From assembly GCF_028621955.1 (NCBI RefSeq), contig NZ_CP117516.1, positions 580,001 through 644,000 of the forward strand: a stretch of DNA of 64,000 nt, in the 5' to 3' direction. The notes beneath the pieces were generated by a model. That model ran no database searches. It was not told where the DNA came from and worked only from the letters and a program-made list of their open reading frames with translations. This document shows positions 9,355-18,035 of the stretch, one piece after another. Within the stretch, counting starts at the first letter, position 1, and each line of letters starts with the position of its first letter. The stretch is from Erythrobacter sp. BLCC-B19 (GTDB taxonomy: Bacteria; Pseudomonadota; Alphaproteobacteria; Sphingomonadales; Sphingomonadaceae). Made by a program: the position numbers and the translations under genes.

Positions 9355-10014
9355 TCAGAAGGAAGGCCCGTAGTCTTTCTTGGTTCCCGCTTCGGCGCGC
9401 TTCTTGTCGGCGTTCTCGAACTCCTGCTTCAGCAGCGCATTGCCGTTCTGGAGCTCCATGTAAACGCGCGCCGATCGGCCCGAATTGTCATTGCGATCAG
9501 GGTCCGCGCCCTTCGATAGCAGCAACCGCACCAGCGGCACGTTGCGCGCATGAACCGCCGCGATCAACGGAGTCTCGCCCGTCTGGTCGGAGACGTTGAC
9601 CTGCGCGCCCTTCTTGATGAGTTCCTCAACGCCGTCGGTAAAGCTCAGCGCGGTCGCCAGTTGCAGCGGGGTGATGCCCTTCTTGTTGCGGATATTGGGA
9701 TCGCCGCCGCGCTGGAGCAGGAAGCGCACCCACAAGATGTCGCTGCGTGCCACGGCGATGTGCAGACCGGTATCGCCGCTGGTGATGTCGCGGGTGTTGA
9801 CGATCTGGGTGCCCGGCTCGTTGAGCATTTCGGTCGCCTTGTCGCCATCGCGATCCTTGACCGCTTCAAGAAACTTGTACCCATCCGACTGGAACTGCGC
9901 CGCCACCGGAGCCGACAGCATCAGCGCAAGTGCGGGCACAAGAACGCTGGCAATCGCGGTGCGAGCCCCTAATTTGCGCAAAACATCGAAGCCCAAGGTT
10001 TGATCCTTTCGCAT
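9355..10014 (-). CDS. Ankyrin-repeat protein, exported
   Basis: This 219-residue protein has an N-terminal hydrophobic signal (about residues 18-40, ending APVAAQ) followed by three to four ankyrin repeats (GDTGLHIAVARSDILWVRFLLQRGGDP, GITPLQLATALSFTDGVEELIKKGA, GETPLIAAVHARNVPLVRLLLSKGADP). The tail is charged. Ankyrin repeats mediate protein binding, and the partner is not known. The ATG at 10014 is preferred over an upstream frame because GGCAGG precedes it and the signal sits at the right distance. It is the first gene of an ankyrin-coq9 pair and diverges from the SCO gene. Confidence 0.85.
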   Translation of the reverse strand: MRKDQTLGFDVLRKLGARTAIASVLVPALALMLSAPVAAQFQSDGYKFLEAVKDRDGDKATEMLNEPGTQIVNTRDITSGDTGLHIAVARSDILWVRFLLQRGGDPNIRNKKGITPLQLATALSFTDGVEELIKKGAQVNVSDQTGETPLIAAVHARNVPLVRLLLSKGADPDRNDNSGRSARVYMELQNGNALLKQEFENADKKRAEAGTKKDYGPSF

Positions 10015-10103
10015 TACCTGCCACAGCTTGCCTGTGGCCCGGCGCGGGAAGCCAAGTCTTCGGCTTGCCCAAGCGCCCATCGCAAGCGACCAGTTAGCAG
10101 AGC

Positions 10104-10712
10104 ATGAACCGCATCAACAAGTCTTCCCCGCTTCTTCCCCTGCTGATCGCAGGCACCCTCGCGCTGGGCAGCTGCGGCCCGGCCGAGCCTGCCGCGGTCG
10201 AACCGCCTTTGGCGGGCGCGGCGATCGGCGGGGAATTCACGCTGACGAACAGCAAGGGCCAAACCGTTCGCTGGGGCGATTTTGCCGGCAAGTACCGGAT
10301 CGTCTATTTCGGCTACACCTTCTGCCCCGACATCTGCCCGACCGATATGCAGCGCGTGGCGCAGGGGCTGAAACTGCTGAAAGGGCAGGATGCAGCCAAG
10401 GCCGCCAAGATCGTCCCGATCTTCATCACCGTCGACCCCGAGCGCGACACCCAGAAGATCGTCGGCGAATTTGCCGCCGCCTTTTCGCCCGATGTCGTCG
10501 GCCTGACCGGAAGCCCTGAACAGATCGCCGCTGCCGCCAAAGCGTTCGGGATCTATTTCTCGAAGGGAAAGCCGGTCGAAGGAGGCGGCTATCTGGTCGA
10601 TCACCTGCGGGTGACCTACCTGTTCGGCCCCGACGGCAAGCCGCTGGCCTTGCTGCCGTCCGATCAGAGCGGCGAGGCCGTGGCCGCGGAACTGGCGCGA
10701 TGGGTGAACTGA
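10104..10712 (+). CDS. SCO family copper chaperone lipoprotein
   Basis: SCO proteins deliver copper to the CuA site of cytochrome c oxidase. This 202-residue protein has a lipoprotein signal with lipobox LGSC (Cys24), a thioredoxin fold and the copper ligands Cys74 and Cys78 in FCPDICPT, with His167 in VDHLRVTYLF. It is expected to be anchored in the membrane and face the periplasm. Its stop codon overlaps the start of the YcgN-like gene by 13 bases. Confidence 0.94.
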   Translation: MNRINKSSPLLPLLIAGTLALGSCGPAEPAAVEPPLAGAAIGGEFTLTNSKGQTVRWGDFAGKYRIVYFGYTFCPDICPTDMQRVAQGLKLLKGQDAAKAAKIVPIFITVDPERDTQKIVGEFAAAFSPDVVGLTGSPEQIAAAAKAFGIYFSKGKPVEGGGYLVDHLRVTYLFGPDGKPLALLPSDQSGEAVAAELARWVN

Positions 10713-11176
10713 GAGACCGCTTCTGGGAACTGCCGCTCGGCGATCTCAGCCGCGCCGAATGGGAGGCGCTATGCGACGGCTGCGGGCGTTGCTGCCTCCA
10801 CAAGCTGGAAGACGAGGACACCGGCGAAGTGGTCGATACCAACATCACCTGCCGGCTGCTCGACACCGGCACGGCGCAATGCAGCGATTACCGCAACCGC
10901 AAGGCCTTTGTGCCCGATTGCCTGCGCCTGACCCTGCGGATCGTCGAGCAGGTCAGCTGGCTGCCGCAGACCTGCGCCTACCGGTTGCGCGCCGATGGTC
11001 GCCCGCTGCCGGGGTGGCATTACCTCCTTTCGGGTGACCGCGATGCGGTGCGGCGCGCGGGGGTTTCGATCGTCGGCCGGGTGGTGAGCGAGGTCGATGC
11101 CGGGCCGCTCGAACATCACGTCACCGAATGGCCCGCGCCGCGGCGCGACTGGGATCTGCGGGGCGAGGACGCATGA
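10700..11176 (+). CDS. YcgN/YkgJ-family cysteine cluster protein (UPF0260)
   Basis: The 158-residue protein has the conserved cysteines of the UPF0260/YkgJ group: CDGCGRCCLHK near the N-terminus, then CRLLDTGTAQCSDY, DCLRL and TCAYRL. This pattern suggests a bound metal or iron-sulfur/zinc cluster; function is unknown. It overlaps genes on both sides (13 bases with the SCO gene, ATGA with the metallopeptidase), so the three form one transcript. Confidence 0.88.
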   Translation: MGELRDRFWELPLGDLSRAEWEALCDGCGRCCLHKLEDEDTGEVVDTNITCRLLDTGTAQCSDYRNRKAFVPDCLRLTLRIVEQVSWLPQTCAYRLRADGRPLPGWHYLLSGDRDAVRRAGVSIVGRVVSEVDAGPLEHHVTEWPAPRRDWDLRGEDA

Positions 11177-11907
11177 TCGACTGGCTCCGCACCGCCAAGC
11201 CTGTCCAGTTGCTCGATCCCGAGATCGAGCTGGACGGCACGCGCGTGCCGATCGTGCTCAAGCGGCTGCGCAATGCCCGGCGGCTGACGCTACGCCTCGC
11301 GCCCGATGGCACCGAAGTGCGCATCACCCTGCCGGTCTGGGCCGAGGGACGCGAGGCGATCGCCTTTGCCCATTCGCGGTCGGGCTGGCTGGCCGAGCAG
11401 CTCGCAAGATTGCCCAAGCGTGCCGCGCCGGAGCCGGGCGGCACGGTGCTCTATCGCGGGCGGAGGCTGCGGCTGGAATGGGATCAGCGCGCACCGCGCC
11501 GGCCGGTGATCGCGGGCGATGCTCTGCGTATCGGCGGCCCGCAGACCGGGCTGGAGCAGCGGTTGAAGCGCTGGCTTGAGAGCGAGGCCTTGATGCTGGC
11601 CGAGGCCGATATGCGCGAATACTGCGCCATCGCCCGGCTCGATCCGGTGCCGATCGGCCTCACCCGGGCGCAGCGGCGCTGGGGCTCATGCTCCGACAAA
11701 AGCCGTATCCGCATCAACTGGCGTCTGGTGCAAGCACCTGATTTCGTGCGCCGTTCGGTGGTCGCGCACGAAGTCGCGCATCTCGTCCACTTCGATCACT
11801 CCCCGGCCTTCCACGCGCTGCTCGGGCGGATGTTCGAAGGCGCAATCGAAGACGCCGACCGTTGGCTGAAAGATCACGGGCGCGGGCTTTACGCCAGCTT
11901 CGGATAG
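11173..11907 (+). CDS. YgjP/SprT-like M48-type metallopeptidase
   Basis: This 244-residue protein has a YgjP-like (DUF45) domain. The zinc motif is HEVAHLVHFDH with His199, Glu200 and His203, preceded by the family signature QRRWGSCSDKSRIRINWRL. No signal peptide is visible, so it should be cytoplasmic. The start at 11173 forms an ATGA with the preceding stop codon; the open frame begins further upstream but that part is inside the previous gene. Substrates are unknown. Confidence 0.9.
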   Translation: MIDWLRTAKPVQLLDPEIELDGTRVPIVLKRLRNARRLTLRLAPDGTEVRITLPVWAEGREAIAFAHSRSGWLAEQLARLPKRAAPEPGGTVLYRGRRLRLEWDQRAPRRPVIAGDALRIGGPQTGLEQRLKRWLESEALMLAEADMREYCAIARLDPVPIGLTRAQRRWGSCSDKSRIRINWRLVQAPDFVRRSVVAHEVAHLVHFDHSPAFHALLGRMFEGAIEDADRWLKDHGRGLYASFG

Positions 11908-11963
11908 GCGCCCGCTGAGGGAGCCCCCTTCCCCCCACCGCCGCGCCGCCCTATATTGCCGCC

Positions 11964-12431
11964 ATGCGCATCCTCCCGTCCCGCTTCAATCCCACCAACG
12001 GGATCGCCGATTTCTGGAACGAGTTCCGACGGCCCAATCCCTATCGCTGGCCGATCCTGGTGCTCTCGTGCCTGCCGGTCGCAGGGATGCTTTACTGGGG
12101 CACGCAGAGCACGGTTTACGGCGAGCCCGAGCGACCCAAGATCGAATACATCACCTCGCTCGATCCGAACCGCAGCGATGCCGAGATCATGGCCGAGAAT
12201 CGCGCCAATCAGGAAATCAAGGATTTGCGCGCGGCTGAGGAAGCCCGGATTGCGGAGCAGAAACGCAATATCTACAAGTCACTAGGCGCGGCTACCGGGA
12301 TGGATGTCGAAGCCATCGAGCGCAAGGCCGCAGCCGAGCGCGCGGCGGAAGAGGCCAAGGCTGCCAAGCAGCGCGAAGCCTTTGCCAAGGGTGCCGCGGC
12401 GCAACCCCGCACCGAAAGCGCCGGACAATAG
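11964..12431 (+). CDS. Hypothetical membrane-anchored coiled-coil protein
   Basis: I do not recognise this 155-residue protein. It has a single hydrophobic segment (about residues 29-46, WPILVLSCLPVAGMLYWG) with a short N-terminal part in front and a long Ala/Glu/Lys-rich stretch behind (about 75-145) that should form a helical coiled coil. The layout suggests an inner-membrane anchor with its coiled coil on the outer side, but this is inference. It lies directly before ribD, which may overlap its end. Confidence 0.7.
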   Translation: MRILPSRFNPTNGIADFWNEFRRPNPYRWPILVLSCLPVAGMLYWGTQSTVYGEPERPKIEYITSLDPNRSDAEIMAENRANQEIKDLRAAEEARIAEQKRNIYKSLGAATGMDVEAIERKAAAERAAEEAKAAKQREAFAKGAAAQPRTESAGQ

Positions 12432-12463
12432 CCGCTCAAACGCGCCTGCAAGATGCCGACTGG

Positions 12464-13417
12464 ATGGCCGCCGCCGCGCGGCTCGCCTCCCGCGCGCGCC
12501 CTGCCTCGCGCCCCAATCCCGGGGTCGGAGCATTGGTGGTGCGGGAGGGCCGGGTGATCGCGCGCGGCTGGACCCGGCCCGGCGGGCGGCCCCACGCCGA
12601 AGCGATGGCGCTGGCGGGCCTGTCGCCGGCGGCGCTTGCGGGGGCAACGCTCTACGTCACGCTCGAACCTTGCGCGCATCAATCGGAGCGTGGCCCTGCC
12701 TGTGCCGATGTGATCGCAAGCGCCCGTCCGGCCCGGGTCGTGATCGGCCAGATCGACCCCGATCCGCGCACATCCGGAAAGGGCGTCGCCCGGCTTGAGG
12801 CAGCGGGGATTGGCGTGACCGTTTTAGGGGACACGGCATCTGCGGCGAGCCTCGCGGGCTTCCTTGCCCGCCAGCGGATGGGGCGGCCCTGGGTCACTCT
12901 GAAGCTCGCGACGTCGCTCGATGGCTGCATTGCCCTCGCCGATGGCACCAGCCAGTGGATCACGGGAGAGGCCGCACGCGCTCATGTCCATGCGCGGCGC
13001 GCGCAGGCGGATGCGATTCTTGTCGGCGGGGGAACCTGGCGTGCCGACGCACCCCGTCTCGATGTGCGCCTGCCGGGGCTGGAGCGCCGTTCGCCGCAGC
13101 GCGTGGTGCTGACCAGCGGCACGGTGCCCGAGGGTGTCACTGCGCTCGCCGCGCCGGGCGACATCGCCGCTCTGGAGGGGGTGCAATACCTCTATGTCGA
13201 AGGCGGCGCAGCGACAGCCGCGGCCTTCCTTGCGGGCGATCTGGTGGACGAGTTGCACCTCTACACCGCGCCTGTGCTGATCGGTGACGGGCTTCGCGCG
13301 CTCGGCCCGCTGGGTCTCGCGCGACTGGATGAGGCCCATGGCCGCTGGCAATTGAGGGATCGCCGCCAGCTTGGCAGCGACGAATTCACCGCCTATCTGC
13401 GCACCCGCAACCCCTAG
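12464..13417 (+). CDS. ribD: Bifunctional riboflavin deaminase/reductase RibD
   Basis: RibD carries out the second and third steps of riboflavin synthesis. The N-terminal deaminase domain has the zinc motifs HAEAMAL and EPCAHQSERGPACAD (about residues 44-82), and the C-terminal reductase domain has TLKLATSLDGCIA, SQWITGEAAR and ILVGGGTWRADAPRL. At 317 residues it is slightly short at the N-terminus: the codons just upstream read QDADW, which matches the family better than an immediate Met, but no ATG, GTG or TTG is visible in the short stretch checked upstream. A non-standard start such as the CTG at 12446 is possible. It is followed after 12 bases by ribE. Confidence 0.93.
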   Translation: MAAAARLASRARPASRPNPGVGALVVREGRVIARGWTRPGGRPHAEAMALAGLSPAALAGATLYVTLEPCAHQSERGPACADVIASARPARVVIGQIDPDPRTSGKGVARLEAAGIGVTVLGDTASAASLAGFLARQRMGRPWVTLKLATSLDGCIALADGTSQWITGEAARAHVHARRAQADAILVGGGTWRADAPRLDVRLPGLERRSPQRVVLTSGTVPEGVTALAAPGDIAALEGVQYLYVEGGAATAAAFLAGDLVDELHLYTAPVLIGDGLRALGPLGLARLDEAHGRWQLRDRRQLGSDEFTAYLRTRNP

Positions 13418-13429
13418 AGGAAACGCCCC

Positions 13430-14053
13430 ATGTTCACCGGCATCGTTACCGCCATCGGCACCATCGCCGCCGCCGAGCAGCGCGGCGACCTGCGCTTGCG
13501 CATCACCGCCCCGCTAGATCCCGCGCGGATCGACATCGGCGCCTCGATCGCGTGCTCGGGCGTGTGCCTGACGGTGGTGGAGCGCGGCGGCACAGCGGGC
13601 GACGCGTGGTTCGATGTCGACCTGTCGGGCGAGACCGTCAGCCGCACCGTGCCGGGGATGTGGAACGCAGGCGCGCAGCTCAACATCGAGCCTTCGCTGC
13701 GCCTCGGTGACGAGCTCGGCGGGCATATCGTCACCGGCCACGTCGATTCGGTTGGCGAGGTGGTGAAGGTCGGCCGCGATGGTGACAGCTGGCAGGTCGC
13801 AATCCGCGCCCGCGCCGAGATGGCACCCTTTATCGCCGAGAAGGGCTCGATCACGGTCAATGGCGTGTCGCTGACGGTCAACGATGTGCGCGACCGGGCC
13901 GATCGCACCTGCGACTTCCTGCTCAACATCATTCCCCACACCGCCGCGGTGACGACGCTGGGCAGCCTAGCCGAAGGCGACCGGGTGAACCTCGAAATCG
14001 ACGTGCTGGCGCGCTATCTCAAGCGGATGCAGAGCCTCGCTGCGGCGGGGTAA
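13430..14053 (+). CDS. ribE: Riboflavin synthase alpha subunit
   Basis: The enzyme joins two lumazine molecules to make riboflavin. The 207-residue protein has the two tandem lumazine-binding domains, each with the expected motifs: MFTGIVTAIGTI at the start, SIACSGVCLTVVE, GGHIVTGHVDSVG and ITVNGVSLTVNDV. GAGGAA stands just before the ATG. It is cotranscribed with ribD; the other pathway genes (ribBA, ribH) are not next to it. Confidence 0.96.
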   Translation: MFTGIVTAIGTIAAAEQRGDLRLRITAPLDPARIDIGASIACSGVCLTVVERGGTAGDAWFDVDLSGETVSRTVPGMWNAGAQLNIEPSLRLGDELGGHIVTGHVDSVGEVVKVGRDGDSWQVAIRARAEMAPFIAEKGSITVNGVSLTVNDVRDRADRTCDFLLNIIPHTAAVTTLGSLAEGDRVNLEIDVLARYLKRMQSLAAAG

Positions 14054-14123
14054 CGCGGCCCTCTTGCGCAATCGGAGGAACCCCGACAGGTAAAGGCCTG
14101 TCAGCCAAGGGGAGCCTGCCAGA

Positions 14124-17100
14124 ATGAAGCCAGTGTTCAAAGCCGCCTGCAGCCTTGCTGCCCTGATCGCAGCACCGCTTGCAGCAGAGCAGGGCTATTA
14201 CCAGCACCCGGCAGCAAGCGGTGAATATCTGGTCTTCGCCAGCGAGGGTGACTTGTGGCGCACCTCGCGCGAGGGCGGGTCGGCGATCCGGCTGACCAAT
14301 CACGAGGGCGAGGAGAGCGAGCCGCATATCTCGCCCGACGGCACCACCATCGCCTTTACCGCCAGCTATGACAGCGACCGGGATGTCTATGTCATGCCGC
14401 TGGCAGGCGGCACGCCCCGGCGGATGACCTTCGAAGGCGGATCGGTGCGCACGATCGGCTGGACCTATGACGGCAAGCTGGTGTTTGCCTCATCAATCAC
14501 CGGGGGCGGGCAGGGCGAGGTGCTCTATACCGTCGATCCGGCTGGCGGCGAGCCCAAGGCGCTGCCGCTGTGGCGCGCCAATGACGCGACCTTCTCGTGG
14601 GCCAATCCGGGGCTGATGTACTTCACGCGCCGGGGCCTCGCGGCGCGCGCGCGCGACAATGCCGTCCTCTATCGCGGCGGCGGGATGGAGCAGCTGTGGC
14701 GCTGGAAGCTGGGCAGCACTGACGAGGCGGTGCAGATGCTCCCCGGCTTCGGCGCCCCGATCCGCTTTCCCATGGCCCATGCCGGGCGCATCTGGTTCGT
14801 GTCGGACAAGGCGGGCAAGGACATGGTGTGGTCGGTCGATGAAGCTGGCGGCGATGCCCGGCTGGAGTCCGACCCCCTGCCCTTCCCGGTGTTGCAGGCC
14901 TATCAGGACTCAGGCCGGATCTACCTCCAGAACGGGGCCGACATCATGGTGTTCTACCCCAATTACGGCCCCGGCATCCGAAAGCTCGACATCGACCTCG
15001 TTACCGACCGCGAACAGACCCGCGTGCGGGCGCTGGAAGATCCGCTGCGCTTCTTTGAAGGCGCGCGCATTTCGGCATCGGGCGAGATGGTCGCGGTCAC
15101 CGCCCGTGGCCGCGCGGCGCTGGCGGCTCCGGGCCAGCTGCGCCGGATCGAACTGCCCGTGCCCCTTGCCGCGCGCGCCCGGCAGGTGGTGCAATCGCCC
15201 GATGGCAAACAGGTCTTCATGATCCTCGACCAGGGCGACCGCGGCGACATCGTCGCCATGCCCGCCGATGGCACCGGCACACCGACGCCGATCACCAAGG
15301 GCTATGACGCGCATATCTGGTCCTTCGCCCCCTCCCCCGACGGCAAGACCATCGTGGTGTGGGACAAGGCCGCGCGGCTCCAGAAGGTCGATGTCGCGAC
15401 CGGTCGCGTCACCCTGCTCGCGCGCAACGAAAGCGGGGCCGACGATGCCTTCGGCGACATCGCCTTCGCCCCCGATTCCTCGCACATTGCCTATGCCGAG
15501 GTCTCGACCAGCGTGGGCGGCAACACCGCCGACATCATGATCCAGAACCTCGCCACGGCTGCGCGGGTTCAGGCCACTTCAGGCAAGTACAACAGCTATG
15601 CCCCCGCCTTCGCGCATGACGGGGCGTGGCTCTATTTCCTGTCCGATCGCAACTTCACCCCCGAACCCTCGGCGCCGTGGGGCGACCGCAACATGGGCAC
15701 CGCCTTCAGCGAGCGGGGCGAGGCCTATGCCCTGCAACTCGATCCCGCCGCCGAATTCCCGATGCGCGAGGACAATGAGCTGGCCCGCTCGGCCGCAGAG
15801 GCCGAGGCGGAAGATGCCGGCGCAGCCGAGGACAAGAAGGAAGCCCCCGCCAAAGCGAAAGCCAAGGGCGACAAGGACGCGAAGGACGACAAGGCGAAGC
15901 CTGCCAAGATCGTCCTCGATGGCGTCGCCACGCGGCTGTGGAAGCTGCCGGTCAAGCCGGGGGTCGAGAGCTTTCTGCTGGCCAACGAGAAGTTCCTCTA
16001 CACCCGCCGGGGCGAGAACATCGTCTCGATCGCGATCGACAAGAAGGACCCGCGCGAGGAAGTCTTTGCTGCGGGTGCGCGGGGGATGGAGCTTTCCGCC
16101 GACCGCGAAACTGCGCTGGTTCTGAGCAGCCCGGGCGACAAGCCGCAGCTCGCACTGGTGCCCGCCGCCGCCAAGTTCCCCGAAAAGCCTGCCCCGCATC
16201 AGGTGCGGTTGGGTGACTGGCGCCTCACCATCGACCCGCGCGCCGAGTGGCGGCAGATGTTCATCGACGCATGGCGCCTGCACCGCGACTTCCTCTACGA
16301 TCCCAAAATGCGCGGGGTCGACTGGAACGCGGTGCGCGCCGCGCGCGAGCCCTTCCTCGACCGGATCGGCAGCCGCAGCGAGCTTGATGCTGTGCTGGGC
16401 GAGATGGCGGCGCAGGTCGGCATTCTCCACAGCCAGGTGCGCGGCGGCGAAGTGCGCAGTGACCGCGAAAACCCGGCGATGGCCTATCTCGGCGCGTCGG
16501 TCACGCCGGTGCCCGAGGGCTTGCGGATCGACACGATCCTGCGTGCCGAGCCTGACATGGTCGCATGGCTCCCCCCGCTGCGCCGCCCCGGTGTCGACGT
16601 AAAGGAGGGCGACGTGATCCGCCGCGTCGATGGCCGCGCAGTTGCCAGCCTTGCCGATCTCCAGACCGCGCTCGCCACCAAGGCCGGGCAGCAGGTGCGG
16701 CTCGATCTCAGCCGCGGGACGGCCAAGCTCAGCGCGATCATCGAGCCGATGACGAGCGAAGGCAATGTCCAGGCCCATTACCGCGACTGGGTGGAAGGCA
16801 AGCGCGCGCTGACCGAGAAGCTGTCTGTCGGGCAGATCGGCTATCTGCATCTGCGCGCGATGGGCGGCGCTGACCTTGCCAGCTTTGCGCGCGATTACTT
16901 CCCGCAGCTTTCCAAGCCCGGCCTCATCATCGACGTGCGCGGCAATAGCGGCGGGAACATCGACAGCCTGATCGTCGCCATGCTGCTGCGCCGGGCGTGG
17001 GCGTTCTGGGCCGAGCCGGACGGGCGCGGTGTCCCCACCACCAATATGCAAAACGCCTATCGCGGCCACATCGCCGTGCTGATCGACGAACGCACCTATT

Positions 17101-17474
17101 CCGACGGGGAGACCTTTGCCGCCGCGGTCAAGTCCCTCGGCATCGGCCCGCTGATCGGCACCCGCACGGCGGGCGCAGGGATCTGGCTGTCGGATCGCAA
17201 CAGCCTTGCCGACCGCGGCATGCTGCGCGCGGCGGAGAATGCGCAATATTCGATCGACGGTCGCTGGATCCTCGAAGGGCGCGGCGTCTCGCCCGATGTC
17301 GAGGTGGAGAACCTGCCCAACGCGGCCTTCCGGGGCGAGGACGCGCAGCTCAAGACTGCCGTCGAGGTGCTGACCCAGACAATTGCCGCCAAGCCCGTGC
17401 CGCCACTGGTGCCCAAGCCGCTGCCCCCGCTGGGCACGCCGGGTGAGGATGTAAAGCCGCTGCCCCCGCGCTGA
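14124..17474 (+). CDS. Tricorn-like S41 family serine protease, exported
   Basis: The 1116-residue protein has a signal peptide (MKPVFKAACSLAALIAAPLAA), two beta-propeller regions (about residues 25-330 and 330-690), an Ala/Lys-rich insertion at about 550-600, a helical tricorn C1 domain near 700, a PDZ domain around 790-870 and an S41 catalytic domain to the end. The nucleophile is predicted as Ser993 in ERTYSDGETFAAA, with NSGGNIDSL and GTRTAGAG around the site. Tricorn peptidases degrade peptides to short fragments. The signal peptide indicates a periplasmic version, common in Gram-negative bacteria. The proline-rich tail is unusual. AAGGGGA lies upstream of the start. Confidence 0.93.
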   Translation: MKPVFKAACSLAALIAAPLAAEQGYYQHPAASGEYLVFASEGDLWRTSREGGSAIRLTNHEGEESEPHISPDGTTIAFTASYDSDRDVYVMPLAGGTPRRMTFEGGSVRTIGWTYDGKLVFASSITGGGQGEVLYTVDPAGGEPKALPLWRANDATFSWANPGLMYFTRRGLAARARDNAVLYRGGGMEQLWRWKLGSTDEAVQMLPGFGAPIRFPMAHAGRIWFVSDKAGKDMVWSVDEAGGDARLESDPLPFPVLQAYQDSGRIYLQNGADIMVFYPNYGPGIRKLDIDLVTDREQTRVRALEDPLRFFEGARISASGEMVAVTARGRAALAAPGQLRRIELPVPLAARARQVVQSPDGKQVFMILDQGDRGDIVAMPADGTGTPTPITKGYDAHIWSFAPSPDGKTIVVWDKAARLQKVDVATGRVTLLARNESGADDAFGDIAFAPDSSHIAYAEVSTSVGGNTADIMIQNLATAARVQATSGKYNSYAPAFAHDGAWLYFLSDRNFTPEPSAPWGDRNMGTAFSERGEAYALQLDPAAEFPMREDNELARSAAEAEAEDAGAAEDKKEAPAKAKAKGDKDAKDDKAKPAKIVLDGVATRLWKLPVKPGVESFLLANEKFLYTRRGENIVSIAIDKKDPREEVFAAGARGMELSADRETALVLSSPGDKPQLALVPAAAKFPEKPAPHQVRLGDWRLTIDPRAEWRQMFIDAWRLHRDFLYDPKMRGVDWNAVRAAREPFLDRIGSRSELDAVLGEMAAQVGILHSQVRGGEVRSDRENPAMAYLGASVTPVPEGLRIDTILRAEPDMVAWLPPLRRPGVDVKEGDVIRRVDGRAVASLADLQTALATKAGQQVRLDLSRGTAKLSAIIEPMTSEGNVQAHYRDWVEGKRALTEKLSVGQIGYLHLRAMGGADLASFARDYFPQLSKPGLIIDVRGNSGGNIDSLIVAMLLRRAWAFWAEPDGRGVPTTNMQNAYRGHIAVLIDERTYSDGETFAAAVKSLGIGPLIGTRTAGAGIWLSDRNSLADRGMLRAAENAQYSIDGRWILEGRGVSPDVEVENLPNAAFRGEDAQLKTAVEVLTQTIAAKPVPPLVPKPLPPLGTPGEDVKPLPPR

Positions 17475-18023
17475 TCACGCCGCCAGCGGCCCGGTCGCAA
17501 AGCTTTCGCGGGTGATGACATAGGTGAGGTGCGGGATCACCTCCCCGCCCGCCATGATGCGCTCCTCGCGCCGGTCGGTCAGCTGCGCGCCGATGTTTTC
17601 AAGCGCGCGGCGCGAGCGGGTGTTGGTTTCGCCGACCAGAAACCGCACCTCGGCCACACTCGCCAGCGCATGGGCGAGCATCAGGCGCTTCATTGCGTGG
17701 TTCCAGCGCCCGCCCCAATGCGAGCGCGCAAGGAAGGTCCACCCGATCTCGACCGATCCCCCGCCTGCGTCCTCCAGCCCCTGAAAGCGCGAGGAACCGA
17801 TCACAGCGCTGGTCGCCGCATCCAAGGCCACCAGCGCGCCCCTGTTCGCCAAAGCATCCTCGAAGAAGGCGCGAAACACGGGTTCCTGCCAGCGATCATG
17901 CGCCGGGTGCTGCTCCCAGATCAGCGGATCGGACGCGACGGCGAACAGCGCCTCCCAGTCCTCCGGACGCAGGGGACGCAAGGTAACATGCTCGCCCTCC
18001 AGCACCGGCTGGCGGTCGAGCAC
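17475..18023 (-). CDS. GNAT family N-acetyltransferase (RimJ/RimL type)
   Basis: This 182-residue protein has the RimJ/RimL-like GNAT layout: LEGEHVTLRPLRPEDWEALFAVASDPLIWEQHP at the N-terminus, IGSSRFQGLE and VEIGWTFLARSHWGG for the acetyl-CoA region, and ETNTRSRRALENIGAQL near the end. The substrate is unknown. The GTG start follows the aminotransferase stop by 12 bases with GAGAGGG in front, so the two form a transcript. Its stop codon directly abuts the stop of the converging tricorn gene. Confidence 0.9.
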   Translation of the reverse strand: MLDRQPVLEGEHVTLRPLRPEDWEALFAVASDPLIWEQHPAHDRWQEPVFRAFFEDALANRGALVALDAATSAVIGSSRFQGLEDAGGGSVEIGWTFLARSHWGGRWNHAMKRLMLAHALASVAEVRFLVGETNTRSRRALENIGAQLTDRREERIMAGGEVIPHLTYVITRESFATGPLAA

Positions 18024-18035
18024 CGGAGCGCCCTC

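Noticed and set aside
15579..17246. Long minus-strand frame (555 codons) opposite the tricorn gene
   Set aside because: The tricorn gene reads as a full family member on the plus strand; the antisense frame is composition-driven.
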